The notes: a model not told the origin generated them from the letters alone. A stretch of DNA of 64,000 nt from Streptomyces cynarae (GCF_025642135.1 NZ_CP106793.1:1-64000); one strand, 5' to 3'; shown: positions 20,762-29,569, counted from the stretch's first letter. Made by a program: numbers and translations.

Positions 20762-21604
20762 TCAGTAGATGATGGACACGATCTGGCACGCGGCTTCGGC
20801 GAGCCGACGATCTCCTTGCACATGGGCGTGAGACAGGGCATCCGCGGGATCGATGTTCCGCGTAGCCAATCGCCAGACGGTTTCTGTGTCCAGCACCACG
20901 GCTGCGGTTGGTCGGCCGCTCGGCGCTTCGGCCAGCGACCATCGGTCCGCAGTGGCAGTCGCCGTCCAAGTGCCGCCGGCGGTGCCCTTGGCGATCACCT
21001 GGACCTGCGCCCCGATTGGTGCTGACGTGCGCCGGAGCGTGTGGGGCAGGGCCCGCATGAAGGTATCGAGGACCACGGTCAGGGCACGCGGCTCCGGGTC
21101 GGTGTTGCGGCCGATGGCGTGGCGGATCTGCTGGCGGTGGGTCCAGTGCTCGGTGAACTCCCGGGCGATGTCCAGCCAGGCTGGCGCGGGGTCGACGCCT
21201 GCCCACGACACGCCTAGGGCGGCCGCGTCAAGATTGGCTGTGGCGAATCGCTGGGCGAGTTGGGTGCCTGCCGCTGCCAGGGCGTCGATGAGCGAAGCAG
21301 GGCTGTCGTCCGCGTGCAGGTCGACCCATTCCTGGTTCGTGCGGTGGATGAACGCCTCGACCGTCTCGCCATCGGCGAAGCCGTTCCGGTAGTCGTGGCC
21401 GAGGCGGCCGTAGTAGTCGCCGAGGAGGTGGGCGGCAACGTCGTGCACCGTCCAGCGCCCGGTTGCCGTCCTGCTCCAGTCGGAGGCAGTCAGGCCACGC
21501 AGCGTGTCGAGCAGCGACCTGAGTTCCGGACCGAACAGTGCACGCGCGTCGATCGGGTTACCCAGCCAAGAAGTGCCGGGCATGCCGTTGGACTCGGGAC
21601 TCAT
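20762..21604 (-). CDS. Maleylpyruvate isomerase-type mycothiol-dependent enzyme (DinB-like)
   Basis: Member of the MDMPI/DinB-like family of mycothiol-dependent enzymes. The N-terminal domain shows a four-helix bundle with the metal-site pattern: RTATGRWTVHDVAAHLLGDY with His at about residue 58, and the later WLDIAREFTEHWTHRQQIRH supplying the other His residues. The C-terminal half (TWTATATADRWSLAEAPSGR, VVLDTETVWRLATRNIDP) is an SCP2-like sheet domain. Length of 280 residues is normal. ATG 21604 or a GTG six bases upstream could be the start. It lies intact between two insertion sequences. The substrate is unknown. Confidence 0.8.
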   Translation of the reverse strand: MSPESNGMPGTSWLGNPIDARALFGPELRSLLDTLRGLTASDWSRTATGRWTVHDVAAHLLGDYYGRLGHDYRNGFADGETVEAFIHRTNQEWVDLHADDSPASLIDALAAAGTQLAQRFATANLDAAALGVSWAGVDPAPAWLDIAREFTEHWTHRQQIRHAIGRNTDPEPRALTVVLDTFMRALPHTLRRTSAPIGAQVQVIAKGTAGGTWTATATADRWSLAEAPSGRPTAAVVLDTETVWRLATRNIDPADALSHAHVQGDRRLAEAACQIVSIIY

Positions 21605-21681
21605 GGCCACAGCCTGTCAGCCGGGAGCTGTGGCCTGCCATCGAATACTCCCGCCTGGGAGCGTCCGGGTGACCCAGTGCG

Positions 21682-22772
21682 TCAGCCGTCCGCGATCAGC
21701 TCGGTGGCGGCCAGGCAGGCGTCTACCAGATCGGGGCGGTACTGGATCTGCTTGAGCCGGCGCTTGACGGCCCCGGTGATCTGGGCGAGGTCAGCGGCGG
21801 CGAGGTTGCCGATCTCGCGTTTGACCAGTGACCAGATGCCCTCCTGTGGGTTGATGTCCGGCGCGTAGGCGGGCAGCTGGAAGACGGTGAGCCAATGTGC
21901 GTTCGCGGCGATGAACTCCCGCATGCCGGCAGTCAGGTGCAGGCGTGCGTTGTCCCATACCAGCACGATCGGGCCGCCGAGCTGGAGGCGGGCGCGCACC
22001 AGCAGGTTGCGCAGATCTTTCCAGCCGAAGCCCTTCGGCTCGTTTTTGCGGCCGTGGTACTCGCGTACCGCGTAGATCAGCCTGGAACACTGGCCGGGTT
22101 TGTAGCAGACCATCCCGGCCATCGACACCCGGCCCGAGCCCCGGCCGCGCACCCGCACCACGGGCGTCCGGCCGACCCGGCCCCAGGTCCTGGCGCGCGG
22201 CGGCGTCATCGACTGCCCGGCCTCGTCCTGGAAGACGATCCAGGCGCCGAGTGCCGCCGCCGTGCTCTTACCCGCGGCCAGACCTCCTTCTTCCGCAGCT
22301 CCAGCGCCGCATCGTCGCGCTCGATCGCCCGTCGGCAGGGCTGCTGCCAGGACCAGCCCTGCCGCTTCAGCAGCCGCCAGGTGCCCTCCAGGGTGTAGGA
22401 GACGTGGAACAGCCGACCGATCAGCGTCTTCACCCGCGCCAGCGTCCACCGCTGATCTGACCACCCGTGCGCCAGCGGCCCGCGCTCCAACCCCCGCTCC
22501 AGCCCCGCAAACTCCATCTCACTGAGCTTGGGTCGGCCCGGTGAGCCCAGCGACAACAAGCCGGTCTCGCCGCGCTCGCGCCAGGCCCGGCGCCACCGTT
22601 CAACCGACCGCTCGCTCACCCGTAACGCGGCCGCGACCTCGCGGTTCTTCTCCCCGCGCTCGAAGCGTTCCACGACCTGCAGCCTGATCCGCTCCCGCGC
22701 GGCCCTTTCGGCGTCCGTCAAGCCGCCGGCCTGCGCATACCTCGCGACCAGAGGGCTACCGGCACCGACCAC
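21682..22772 (-). pseudogene. IS630-family transposase, split over two frames
   Basis: The first frame (22772-22206) has the helix-turn-helix region NREVAAALRVSERSVERWRR and RPKLSEMEFAGLERGLERG with the winged-helix segment DQRWTLARVKTLIGRLF. The second (to 21682) has the DDE core: WIVFQDEAGQSM, IVLVWDNARLHLT and PAYAPDINPQEGIWSLVKRE. Frames join near 22265 by loss of one base. IS630 members may use programmed -1 frameshifting, but no slippery run stands out at this junction, so damage or a sequencing error is more likely. Terminal repeats could not be defined. Confidence 0.75.
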
Positions 22773-22884
22773 CCCGCGTCAGGCGAACCGACCCGACATC
22801 ACCCAATCAAGTTCAGCAGCTTTCGAAAGTCCCGCGAGCGCAGCCCAGTGAACGGGGGTATCCAGGACGGTTCCGCTGCCGTGA

Positions 22885-23147
22885 TCACTCCAGCCACAGC
22901 GGGATCTTCTCAGGGCGAACTACGCCCTGACCGCTCACATGGCCAGCGATCGCGTATGAGGCCCACAGGACGTCGAGGCGTCGGCGGGCGAGAATCGCCT
23001 GCTTGTGGCTCTTTCCCTCAGAGCGCTTCGTTTGGCGGGGAGCACACCAGCGAAAGCGCTCAGCGGCGAACCGTTGCTGGGATTTCGGCCAGCGTCTCTG
23101 GGATGTGGCCGATGTACCGCCGTCGCAGGCGGTACATCGCGTTCCAC
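22885..23147 (-). pseudogene. Possible IS110-type transposase C-terminal remnant
   Basis: Between IS630 and the beta-propeller gene one frame gives MYRLRRRYIGHIPETLAE and another gives EGKSHKQAILARRRLDVLWA followed by a short unrelated tail. The segment GKSHKQA...ARRRLDVLWA resembles the C-terminal end of actinobacterial IS110-type transposases. It is too short and broken to be sure. Confidence 0.3.
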
Positions 23148-23150
23148 GGC

Positions 23151-24419
23151 TTATTCGCTCTCGACCTGTGCCCTGTTGATAGCGGCTTGAAGTTGAAGCC
23201 AGGTTGGATCTGTTGCGCTGGCCGTGGTCACCGTTGCCAGATCGTCTGCTTCCCATGTGCGGGTTCCGTCGGTCAGGACAAGGTGCGTCTCCAGGTCGTC
23301 GCCGTCGTCCGGAATCTCGGCGGTGGCCTCCAAGAATGCTATGACTGCAGCCCTGGAGATGTCCTTGCTTGTGGTGCAGGTCTGGGTGGAGCCGGAGAGC
23401 ACGGACAAGAGCACCAGTTCTCCCCCACTGCCGGCAACGAGAAGCTCGCCGGTCGCCGTGGCGGCCAGCGCGGACAGGCCGGACCCGGTCAGCACATCGT
23501 GCTCGACCGCTTGCCGGGTTTCGAGGTTCACCTCGACCAGCGCCCCCGCGGGCGTTGCGATCCACAGCACGCCCGGTTGCGATCCGAAGGCGATGTTGTG
23601 ACGCGACCAGGCTTGCACCTGGTCAAGCCACTCCTGCGGGTACGGATAACCAGGGCTGGGGTCGCCGAGGGTTGTGGCCAGAACCCGGTGCAACGAAGGA
23701 AACTCGAAAACCTCCACTGAGTTGTCGTACGCGTTGCCACGGATCGCGATATGACGTCCGTCTGCGCTGAAGAGCGGAGTCTCGTAGCCGTCGCAGTCCA
23801 GGATCAGCGCCCGGCGGAGCGGCCGCATCACGCCAGGCACGGACCCCTGATCGACGCGCGCGAAAAGGCAGTGCGTGGCCCCCTGGTCGCTGGCGAGCGT
23901 GGCAACAAGTCCGCCCCCGGGATGCTCCGCGACTCCTGTGTCCCACGGGGGTCCGGCACTGATGGTTCCGGAGGCAAGGTCAAGGACGTCCGAGCTCTCC
24001 CACCCGCCGCCTTCGTCGCGAAACGACGGTGAACCCCACAGCGTCTGCCCGTCCGGGTTGAAAGCCAGATTGCGGTAGGAGGCCCTGGCCAGAGCACCTT
24101 CCGGTTGGGAGACCCCAGCAGGAGTCCATTGCCGCAGTCCGTCTTCCCCTGCCACGACAAGGAGTGGCTGGTCCGGATGCCACGCCACAGCGGGCGTCCG
24201 CTCGGCCCGCTCCCACCCAAAGGCGTCTCCATAGGCGTTCGACGTGAGGCCCACGGAGCCGAGTGCGTGTAGCTGTCCCGCGCCGCAGTCCCAGATGTGA
24301 ACTGCCGGACGCTCGGAGTCCGAGCAGGCCACCAGTGGAAGCCGCGGATGGCATCTCAGCTGTTCAAAAAAGCGCCCGGCGCCAACCAGCCCACGTGCCA
24401 CTACTTCAAGATCAGTCAC
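23151..24419 (-). CDS. WD40-like beta-propeller protein
   Basis: Predicted cytoplasmic propeller of about 422 residues. Repeating blade-like units are visible: RCHPRLPLVACSDSERPAVH, TPAVAWHPDQPLLVVAGEDG, YRNLAFNPDGQTLWGSPSFR, ETPLFSADGRHIAIRGNAYD and LSALAATATGELLVAGSGGE. The GTG at 24419 is preferred because conserved-looking sequence begins there (VTDLEVVARGL). The frame is open to ATG 24542, but that extension is Arg-rich and unlike the rest. No signal peptide or catalytic motif. The gene is intact although flanked by IS debris. Its function cannot be deduced; such propellers usually serve as protein-binding scaffolds. Confidence 0.65.
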   Translation of the reverse strand: MTDLEVVARGLVGAGRFFEQLRCHPRLPLVACSDSERPAVHIWDCGAGQLHALGSVGLTSNAYGDAFGWERAERTPAVAWHPDQPLLVVAGEDGLRQWTPAGVSQPEGALARASYRNLAFNPDGQTLWGSPSFRDEGGGWESSDVLDLASGTISAGPPWDTGVAEHPGGGLVATLASDQGATHCLFARVDQGSVPGVMRPLRRALILDCDGYETPLFSADGRHIAIRGNAYDNSVEVFEFPSLHRVLATTLGDPSPGYPYPQEWLDQVQAWSRHNIAFGSQPGVLWIATPAGALVEVNLETRQAVEHDVLTGSGLSALAATATGELLVAGSGGELVLLSVLSGSTQTCTTSKDISRAAVIAFLEATAEIPDDGDDLETHLVLTDGTRTWEADDLATVTTASATDPTWLQLQAAINRAQVESE

Positions 24420-24542
24420 CCCAGCACCGTAGTTCTCGCCGGCCTGCGCGGCGAGGCCTTCACGGGCATGCGTTCTCGCGCGGCGCAGACGTGAGCGCCG
24501 GCCCTGCCAACTCAATCGCTCACTGGCCAACTGAGAGACCAT

Positions 24543-24796
24543 CTCAATTGGCGGTCTGGCTCATTGGTGCAGGTGGGTCAGGGCCCCTTCGTTCGCGGGG
24601 TAGGGACGTTCGCGGGGTAGCAGTTGCTGTGCGGCGTCGAGCTCGCCGTCCCGTACACGCGCGTGGATGGTGTGGGCGAGCGATGTGACGCTAGGCGGCC
24701 GCCAGGCCCGTTGACTCCGCGAATGGCATTCCGTTACCTGACGAGCCGCAGTCCGTCGGTAGCCATCGAGCCCCAGGGCGACCGCATGCTGTCAGT
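24543..24796 (-). other. Intergenic stretch with a short orphan coding tail
   Basis: On the minus strand 24689-24561 reads TIHARVRDGELDAAQQLLPR and ends ALTHLHQ with a stop. It looks like the C-terminus of a lost gene, has no start codon and cannot be assigned. Confidence 0.25.
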
Positions 24797-25168
24797 TCAT
24801 GGTTTCCAGGTACGCAGGAAAGAGGCGATCCGGGCAACGGTGCAGCGCGGATTGTTCAGCTCGTGCGCGAGTGCGGTGAGCTGTTCGCGGGTGGGGTTGA
24901 CGGGGATGTTGCTGGCTTCCAGGTACATGACGGCGACGGCGCAGGCGACGGTGAGGTTCGAGCGCTCCAGCCATCGGCAGCGGCCCAAGGTGTGCACAAG
25001 CGCGGCGGCCCGCGCGTAGGGGCCGTCGTAGACGGGGTGATCGAGGAGCTCGCCGCGGTGGCGGGCGACTGCGGCGATAGGTACACCGTAGTCGTCGGCG
25101 GCGGGGTCGCGGTGGCCGGATCGCTCGGCCACCTCCAGGATCCAGGACTCGTCGATGTGCAGGATCAC
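24797..25168 (-). CDS. Fic/Doc-like toxin component of a toxin-antitoxin pair
   Basis: 123-residue all-helical protein of the actinobacterial Fic-family toxin-antitoxin group. It starts at GTG 25168, overlapping the antitoxin stop codon by GTGA, which implies translational coupling. Visible features: ILHIDESWILEVAERSG, GVPIAAVARHRGELL, VYDGPYARAAALVHTLGRC and LTVACAVAVMYLEASNIPV. The canonical Fic loop (H-[PF]-x-[DE]-G-N-x-R) is not present: the equivalent position reads HTLGRCRWLERSN. AMP-transfer or Doc-type phosphorylation by the known mechanism is therefore not supported. The fold and gene pairing, not the catalytic motif, are the basis for the call. Confidence 0.7.
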   Translation of the reverse strand: MILHIDESWILEVAERSGHRDPAADDYGVPIAAVARHRGELLDHPVYDGPYARAAALVHTLGRCRWLERSNLTVACAVAVMYLEASNIPVNPTREQLTALAHELNNPRCTVARIASFLRTWKP

Positions 25169-25413
25169 GCGGCCGCGCCCGGCTGGGCGTACGGGGCGTC
25201 GAGCTGCTGCTCCAGGTCGTCGAGGAAGGCACCGTGTTCGTCGATGAGACGCTGTGCGGCGGCCATGCCGGCGGCGCGTGCGCCGGTGGTGTCCTCGATG
25301 ATGAGGCGCTCGACGTAGCGGTTGAAGTCCAGGCCGCGCGCGGCTGCGGCGTCCTTGCCGGCGGCGAGCACGTCGGGTTCGAGCCGGACCTGTGTCTGCT
25401 TCTTGGAGGCCAT
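25165..25413 (-). CDS. Antitoxin partner, ribbon-helix-helix-like (82 aa)
   Basis: Small protein directly upstream of and overlapping the Fic-like toxin. The N-terminus MASKKQTQVRLEPDVLAAGK has the strand-then-helix pattern of ribbon-helix-helix DNA-binding antitoxins, followed by GLDFNRYVERLIIEDTTGAR. The C-terminal part is an acidic, helical tail (LIDEHGAFLDDLEQQLD) that could wrap the toxin. ATG 25411-25413 is the start. Autoregulation is likely: two direct copies of a 10-base motif lie immediately upstream of the start codon. Confidence 0.7.
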   Translation of the reverse strand: MASKKQTQVRLEPDVLAAGKDAAAARGLDFNRYVERLIIEDTTGARAAGMAAAQRLIDEHGAFLDDLEQQLDAPYAQPGAAA

Positions 25414-25420
25414 GCCTTGA

Positions 25421-25441
25421 TGGTAGCAGGGTGGTAGCAGG
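25421..25441. promoter_or_regulatory. Direct repeat, candidate antitoxin operator
   Basis: TGGTAGCAGG occurs at 25421-25430 and again at 25432-25441, an 11-base period close to one helical turn, eight bases upstream of the antitoxin start. Tandem direct repeats at this spacing are typical ribbon-helix-helix operators. The binding itself is inferred. Confidence 0.5.
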
Positions 25442-25673
25442 TGTGTCAGGATCCGTGACCTTGACCTCGGCCAGGGTCCTTCCGCTTTCGAACGGCCGCT
25501 GCCATCTCAGGGTGGTCCGCTTGAGCAGACGGGTCACCGGAGCGGACGGTGCCCCCAGCAATGACGGGCATCGACTGCCTCCCTATCCAGGTTCCCAGTG
25601 AGCTTCCGTCGCACGTGACCAAACGGAGAGCCGGCCACAACGCGAACGTCGTCGGACGCGAGCTCTTCAGACC

Positions 25674-26996
25674 TCAGCCGACCCGCGCCAATGAGACCCC
25701 GGTCTGCATCTGGCGCCGAGCCCGCCGCAGCAGCGCTGCGACGGCCGCGCACTGCACTGCCATGGCGAGCCCCAGCGCCAGGCAGACGCCGGGCAGGCCG
25801 AGGCCGGACAGGGCGTAGGCCAGGGGCAGTTGGACGGCGGTGCCGAGCAGGGTGATCCGAAGCAGTGCGGGGGCTCCCCCGCCACCCTCGAAGACTCCGC
25901 CGAGCGCGATGAAGCAGGCCATCAGCAGCAGGTAGGGGCCGATGCAGCGCAGGAACAGCACGCCCTGGTGGGCGACGTCAGGCCCGGCGCCGAAGGCGGC
26001 CATGATCCAGGGCGCGGTGACGGCGAACAGAGCGGTGGCCGCGAGCCCCAGTGTCCCGGAGAGGCGTACTGCCTGCCGGCCGATGTCCCGACGTGCGTCC
26101 TCGCCCGCGCCCTGGGTGTGCGCGGTGTGGATCGCGGCTGCCTGCCGTACCGCGTAGAAGGCCATGGTGGCGACATACATCACCTTGTAGGCGATGGCGT
26201 AGGCGGCCACCGCCGTGACGCCAAGCCGGGCGACGATCGCGACCAGTACCAGCGCCCCTCCTTGCCGCACGGTGAAATCGGCGGACATGGGCAGCCCGGT
26301 GGTGAGCGTGCGGTGCAGGGCGGCGGGGAGCGGGTCGGCGGGACGGGCCTGGGCGGCCGTCCGCAACAGCGCGTTGCGGCGCAGGGTGCGCAGGCCCACC
26401 GCGAGGGCCGCGCAGCGGCACAGCACGGTGGAGGCGGCAGCGCCCCGGACGCCGTAGAGGTGGATGAGGAGCGGGTCGCACAGCAGGATCAGCCCGTTGG
26501 TCAGGAGGGCGAGCCGCAAGGGCGTGCGAGTGTCGCCGGTGCCCTTGAGGATGCCGTCGACGAGCTGCTGGGCGAAAAAGACGGCCGTGCCGGGCAGGGA
26601 GATCACGAAGTAGGCGGTGGCCAACCGCAGGGACTCGGGGTCGGCGCTGCCGAGGACAAGCCGGGCCAGGGGCCCGCGCAACAGGAACCCGCCCACCGCG
26701 ACGACCGGGCTGACCAGCCCGCACAGCGCCCAACCGCCGCGTACGGCGGCCCGTACGGCGGCCGGGTCGCGGGCGCCCCTGGCGTGCGCGACGAGCACGG
26801 TCGTACCGGAGGCGAAGACCAGGGCGACACCGAGCAGCACGTTCTCGGTGTTGGTGGCGACGGCCACGGCGGCGACGGCGGCACCGCCGAGCCGGGAGAC
26901 CCAGACGGTGTTGACGATCCCGGATGCGACCGAGGCGAGGAGCGAGAAGTAGACGGGGTGGGCGAGCGATATGAGCTGTCTGCGGTGGGGGTTCAC
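25674..26996 (-). CDS. MATE-family efflux transporter
   Basis: Polytopic inner-membrane drug/cation antiporter of about 440 residues with twelve predicted membrane helices. The two-fold pseudo-repeat is visible: HPVYFSLLASVASGIVNTVW near the N-terminus and LSADFTVRQGGALVLVAIVA-like PMSADFTVRQGGALVL near residue 240. The GTG at 26996 is chosen because GAGGAGG lies eight bases upstream; an ATG at 27017 is less well placed. The C-terminus ends in a basic tail (RRARRQMQTG). It is divergent from a PadR-type regulator gene, with a palindrome between them, so expression is probably controlled by that repressor. Substrates are unknown. Confidence 0.85.
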   Translation of the reverse strand: MNPHRRQLISLAHPVYFSLLASVASGIVNTVWVSRLGGAAVAAVAVATNTENVLLGVALVFASGTTVLVAHARGARDPAAVRAAVRGGWALCGLVSPVVAVGGFLLRGPLARLVLGSADPESLRLATAYFVISLPGTAVFFAQQLVDGILKGTGDTRTPLRLALLTNGLILLCDPLLIHLYGVRGAAASTVLCRCAALAVGLRTLRRNALLRTAAQARPADPLPAALHRTLTTGLPMSADFTVRQGGALVLVAIVARLGVTAVAAYAIAYKVMYVATMAFYAVRQAAAIHTAHTQGAGEDARRDIGRQAVRLSGTLGLAATALFAVTAPWIMAAFGAGPDVAHQGVLFLRCIGPYLLLMACFIALGGVFEGGGGAPALLRITLLGTAVQLPLAYALSGLGLPGVCLALGLAMAVQCAAVAALLRRARRQMQTGVSLARVG

Positions 26997-27026
26997 GTCC
27001 GGCCTCCTCGACCTCACCCAAAGAGC

Positions 27027-27057
27027 TACCTCGAATCGAGATAACTCGAAAGAGGTA
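27027..27057. promoter_or_regulatory. Palindromic operator between MATE and PadR genes
   Basis: TACCTC (27027-27032) and GAGGTA (27052-27057) form the outer arms of an inverted repeat. Inside it TCGAG-ATAA-CTCGA (27036-27049) forms a second perfect palindrome. It sits in the short divergent promoter region, 30 bases from the MATE start and 35 from the PadR start, so one bound repressor could cover both promoters. Confidence 0.6.
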
Positions 27058-27092
27058 TCATGGTGTCCAGGTCACCGCAAGGAGGAGAAGGC

Positions 27093-27626
27093 GTGCTGGA
27101 GTTGTCGATCCTCGGCTTCCTCGCCGAGGCGCCGCTGCACGGTTACGAGCTGAAGGAGCGCATCAAGGCGCTGAGCGGGCACGTCCGCCCGGTCAGTGAC
27201 GGCGCGCTGTACCCGGCCATCAACCGGCTCCTCGCCGCCGGGCTGCTCGACCAGCGCACGGAAGACGGCGCGAGCGCGGCCCCACGCCGGGTGCTGACCC
27301 TGACCGATGAAGGCCGCGCGGAGCTGCTGGCCCGCCTGCGCAAGCCCAAGCAGGCGGAGATCACCGACCATGTCCGGTTCAACACGGTCCTGGCCTTCCT
27401 GCGGCACCTGGGCGACCCCGCCGAGCAGGCCGCGGTGCTGCGCCGCCGCCTGGACTTCCTGGAGGCTCCGTCGAGTTTCTTCTACCGGGAGGGCGAGCCG
27501 GTGCGCGCGGAGGAGGCCGGGGACCTCTTCCGGGAAGGCATGTTGCGCGTCGCCCGGGCCACCGGGACGGCGGAGCGGAAATGGCTGCGCGAGGCCATCG
27601 ACACGCTCAGCCGGACTGCGCCGTGA
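27093..27626 (+). CDS. PadR-family transcriptional regulator
   Basis: Winged-helix repressor. The N-terminal PadR domain reads LELSILGFLAEAPLHGYELK, ALYPAINRLLAAGLLDQ and APRRVLTLTDEGRAELLARL (residues 2-85). The C-terminal Vir-type dimerisation helices follow (VRFNTVLAFLRHLGDPAEQA, RRRLDFLEAPSSFFYREGEP). GTG 27093 is chosen because AAGGAGGAG precedes it at ideal spacing; an in-frame ATG at 27060 lies at the edge of the operator palindrome. The product is 177 residues, normal for the family. Divergent from the MATE pump, which it probably represses until a substrate binds. Confidence 0.85.
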   Translation: MLELSILGFLAEAPLHGYELKERIKALSGHVRPVSDGALYPAINRLLAAGLLDQRTEDGASAAPRRVLTLTDEGRAELLARLRKPKQAEITDHVRFNTVLAFLRHLGDPAEQAAVLRRRLDFLEAPSSFFYREGEPVRAEEAGDLFREGMLRVARATGTAERKWLREAIDTLSRTAP

Positions 27627-28115
27627 CGTGCTCGCGCCGGCGTGCAAAGGAGGCCTCCGGCGTGGCCCCAAGCACCTTCTTCAGCGCCTCCTTGCCGCAC
27701 CCGCCCGCTTCCCGTAGGTGCGCAGAGCCCACAGATACCCGATCCAGTCGGCGTAGCCCTCGGAGAGCTAGAGCAGGGTCGCGATCCAAATGCTGCTCGG
27801 TCTGCTTCTCCAGCCCCGAGCTGCTCACCCGCTGCACGCGTACGGCGTCGTCCTGTCCTGGTCGAGTCAGACGGCAGCGCCATCGACCTTGCTGAACTTC
27901 ATGCCGCCGAGCGCAGCCGCCCACTCCCCCACGCCAATCCGTTACTGATCCATCACATGGTGCTTCACAAGTTCTGTATGATCTCGGCGCTCCATGAAGC
28001 ACTTCTGAGCTTGCCGTTTAACCTCTGATCTTCGCGTGAGCGGGTGCTGCATTGCGGCTTGCGGCAAACGGATACCAGCTTCGCGGTGCCCGTTTCTGGT
28101 TGGGATAGTGGTCCC
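27627..28115. other. Gene-poor stretch with a decayed coding tail
   Basis: About 490 bases between padR and the CbrC-family gene. On the minus strand near 27700-27780 a short segment reads SEGYADWIGYLWALRTYGKR and stops, suggesting the C-terminus of a lost gene. Nothing else is supportable. Confidence 0.3.
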
Positions 28116-28679
28116 GTGGCAGAGCCGACCTTTCGATACCACCCTGATCCGCTGGCCTCCGGGTCCGCGTTGCGCACCGACCATGTCTGCAGTGTCTGTG
28201 GCATGGATCGACAGATCCGCTATCAAGGCCCTGTCTACGGTCGGCAACCTGATTCCCTCTGCCTTCACTGCATCCACTCCGGGGCAGCGTCACGGGCCCT
28301 AAGCATCTCAGGCGGAGGCGAAAGAGACTCCGACATGGCTGCGATGTTCAGCGATGCCGTTAACGTCCCAGACGACGTGCCTCTGTCGGTCGTCGAAGAA
28401 ATCACCCGACGCACTCCCGGCTTTGCCAGTTGGCAGCAGGAGGCCTGGCTGTACCACTGTGGCGATGGCGCGGCCTTTCTCGGCCGAGCCGGGTATCGCG
28501 AGCTTGAGGCCCACCCAGAGGCCCTCGCCATGCTCCGTGAAGATCACCGTCGTTACGGCTGGTCGCCTGCAGATACCGAGCGGTTCTTGCGGAGGATGGA
28601 CCGCACTGGCGAGCCGACCGCCTACCTGTTCCGCTGCTTGCACTGCAACACAAGCCTGGCTTCTTGGGACATCGGCTGA
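28116..28679 (+). CDS. CbrC (UPF0167) family protein
   Basis: Cytoplasmic protein of about 187 residues. The N-terminus AEPTFRYHPDPLASGS matches the typical opening of CbrC proteins, followed by a zinc-type cysteine set: VCSVCGMDRQIRY and LCLHCIHSGAA. Next come ITRRTPGFASWQQEAWLYHC and GDGAAFLGRAGYREL, and the C-terminal RFLRRMDRTGEPTAYLFRCL with CLHCNTSLASWD. Start GTG 28116 fits the family N-terminus; no strong ribosome site is visible. E. coli CbrC is linked to colicin E2 tolerance, but the molecular function of the family is not known. Intact and apparently monocistronic. Confidence 0.8.
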   Translation: MAEPTFRYHPDPLASGSALRTDHVCSVCGMDRQIRYQGPVYGRQPDSLCLHCIHSGAASRALSISGGGERDSDMAAMFSDAVNVPDDVPLSVVEEITRRTPGFASWQQEAWLYHCGDGAAFLGRAGYRELEAHPEALAMLREDHRRYGWSPADTERFLRRMDRTGEPTAYLFRCLHCNTSLASWDIG

Positions 28680-28686
28680 CATCAGC

Positions 28687-29412
28687 TTATTCCGTGCCGT
28701 GATCACGGCCGTCGTTGGTCGTTCGCCGGGGCTTCGTTCCCTTCTTGTGGTGAGCGGGTCGGGTGTAGGACTCCCCGGTGGCGAGCACGCGTCCAATGTC
28801 ATAGCGGGTGGCGGGCCGCTGGTTCCTCGAGCCATAGGGGCGGCCAGGGCCGGGTCGGGTGGGTTTTGGTGCACGGGCTGGCGTGCCCGTCTTCGCGTGC
28901 AGGTTCCTGAACCCCCGGCGGACCGGGCCGGGGTGAGCCTGTTCGGTTCCGCCAGCCGTTCCCACGGCCGGCGGAGATCTGCGGTGAGGGGATCGGCGAG
29001 GCGGAGTTGTGCGTGGGCGGCCAGGACGAGCCAGGTCCAGCGATCGGCCGCGGCAGAGTCCCGGAGCCTGGGCCGGGTCCAGCCGAGGGTCTGCTTGAGC
29101 AGGCAGGAAGGTGTGCTCGACGTCAAACCGTCGCAGAAATGCCTGCCAACACCGATCGACGTCCTCGGTGGTGACTCCAGTGCCCGACCACCACAGCCAG
29201 ACCGGCCTGTTGACCCCGCCGCTGGGCAGCCTCGCCACGGTCAACCGGATCACGGTGCCCTCGATGACCGGCAACGGCCCGTCGTGGTTCCCGACCAGGT
29301 TCACCAGCCAGGCCGAGGTGTTCCGGGCGTAGCTGTCCCACCGCCGTCCGCAAGGCGATCCGCGGCACCGCGCTCGCCACCGAGGATGGCAGCCCACCGG
29401 AGGACACCGCAC
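28687..29412 (-). pseudogene. Transposase C-terminal remnant (DDE type, IS701/IS4-like)
   Basis: Readable parts are RNTSAWLVNLVGNHDGPLPV, VNRPVWLWWSGTGVTTEDVD and CWQAFLRRFDVEHTF, then in a shifted frame KQTLGWTRPRLRDSAAADRW, then back to VRRGFRNLHAKTGTPARAPK, ATRYDIGRVLATGESYTRPA and the basic end AHHKKGTKPRRT. This is the C-terminal half of a large Streptomyces DDE transposase; the N-terminal part is missing. Several one-base shifts break the frame. The upstream side runs into a group II intron-like sequence at about 29485. Confidence 0.55.
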
Positions 29413-29506
29413 GCTGCCTCATGCACGCCCACTGCGCGCGACGACGCATCGGCGCGCGCACACCGGGACCAGCAGCTCTGCCTGCCCGTGAGCCCACGGG
29501 TTGCTT

Positions 29507-29541
29507 GAGCCGTGTGCCTGGAAAGCAGGCACACACGGTTC
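29507..29541 (+). ncRNA. Group II intron domain V (3'-end remnant)
   Basis: The sequence folds as domain V: GAGCCGTG (29507-29514) pairs with CACGGTTC (29534-29541), TGCCTG (29515-29520) pairs with CAGGCA (29526-29531), a GAAAG loop closes the top and a two-base CA bulge sits on the 3' side at 29532-29533. The AGC catalytic triad is in the expected place. A CCCGTG-AGCC-CACGGG hairpin lies just upstream at 29485-29500. No reverse transcriptase gene or domain I is visible, so only the 3' end of the intron survives. The intron-like call rests on this structure alone. Confidence 0.55.
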
Positions 29542-29569
29542 TGAGTTCAGCCGTCAGGGACCAGCCGTA

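Noticed and set aside
25830..27044. A long plus-strand frame opposite the MATE transporter
   Set aside because: Hydrophilic Gly/Gln/Asp-rich shadow of a membrane protein, with no motif; the MATE reading has a ribosome site and helices.
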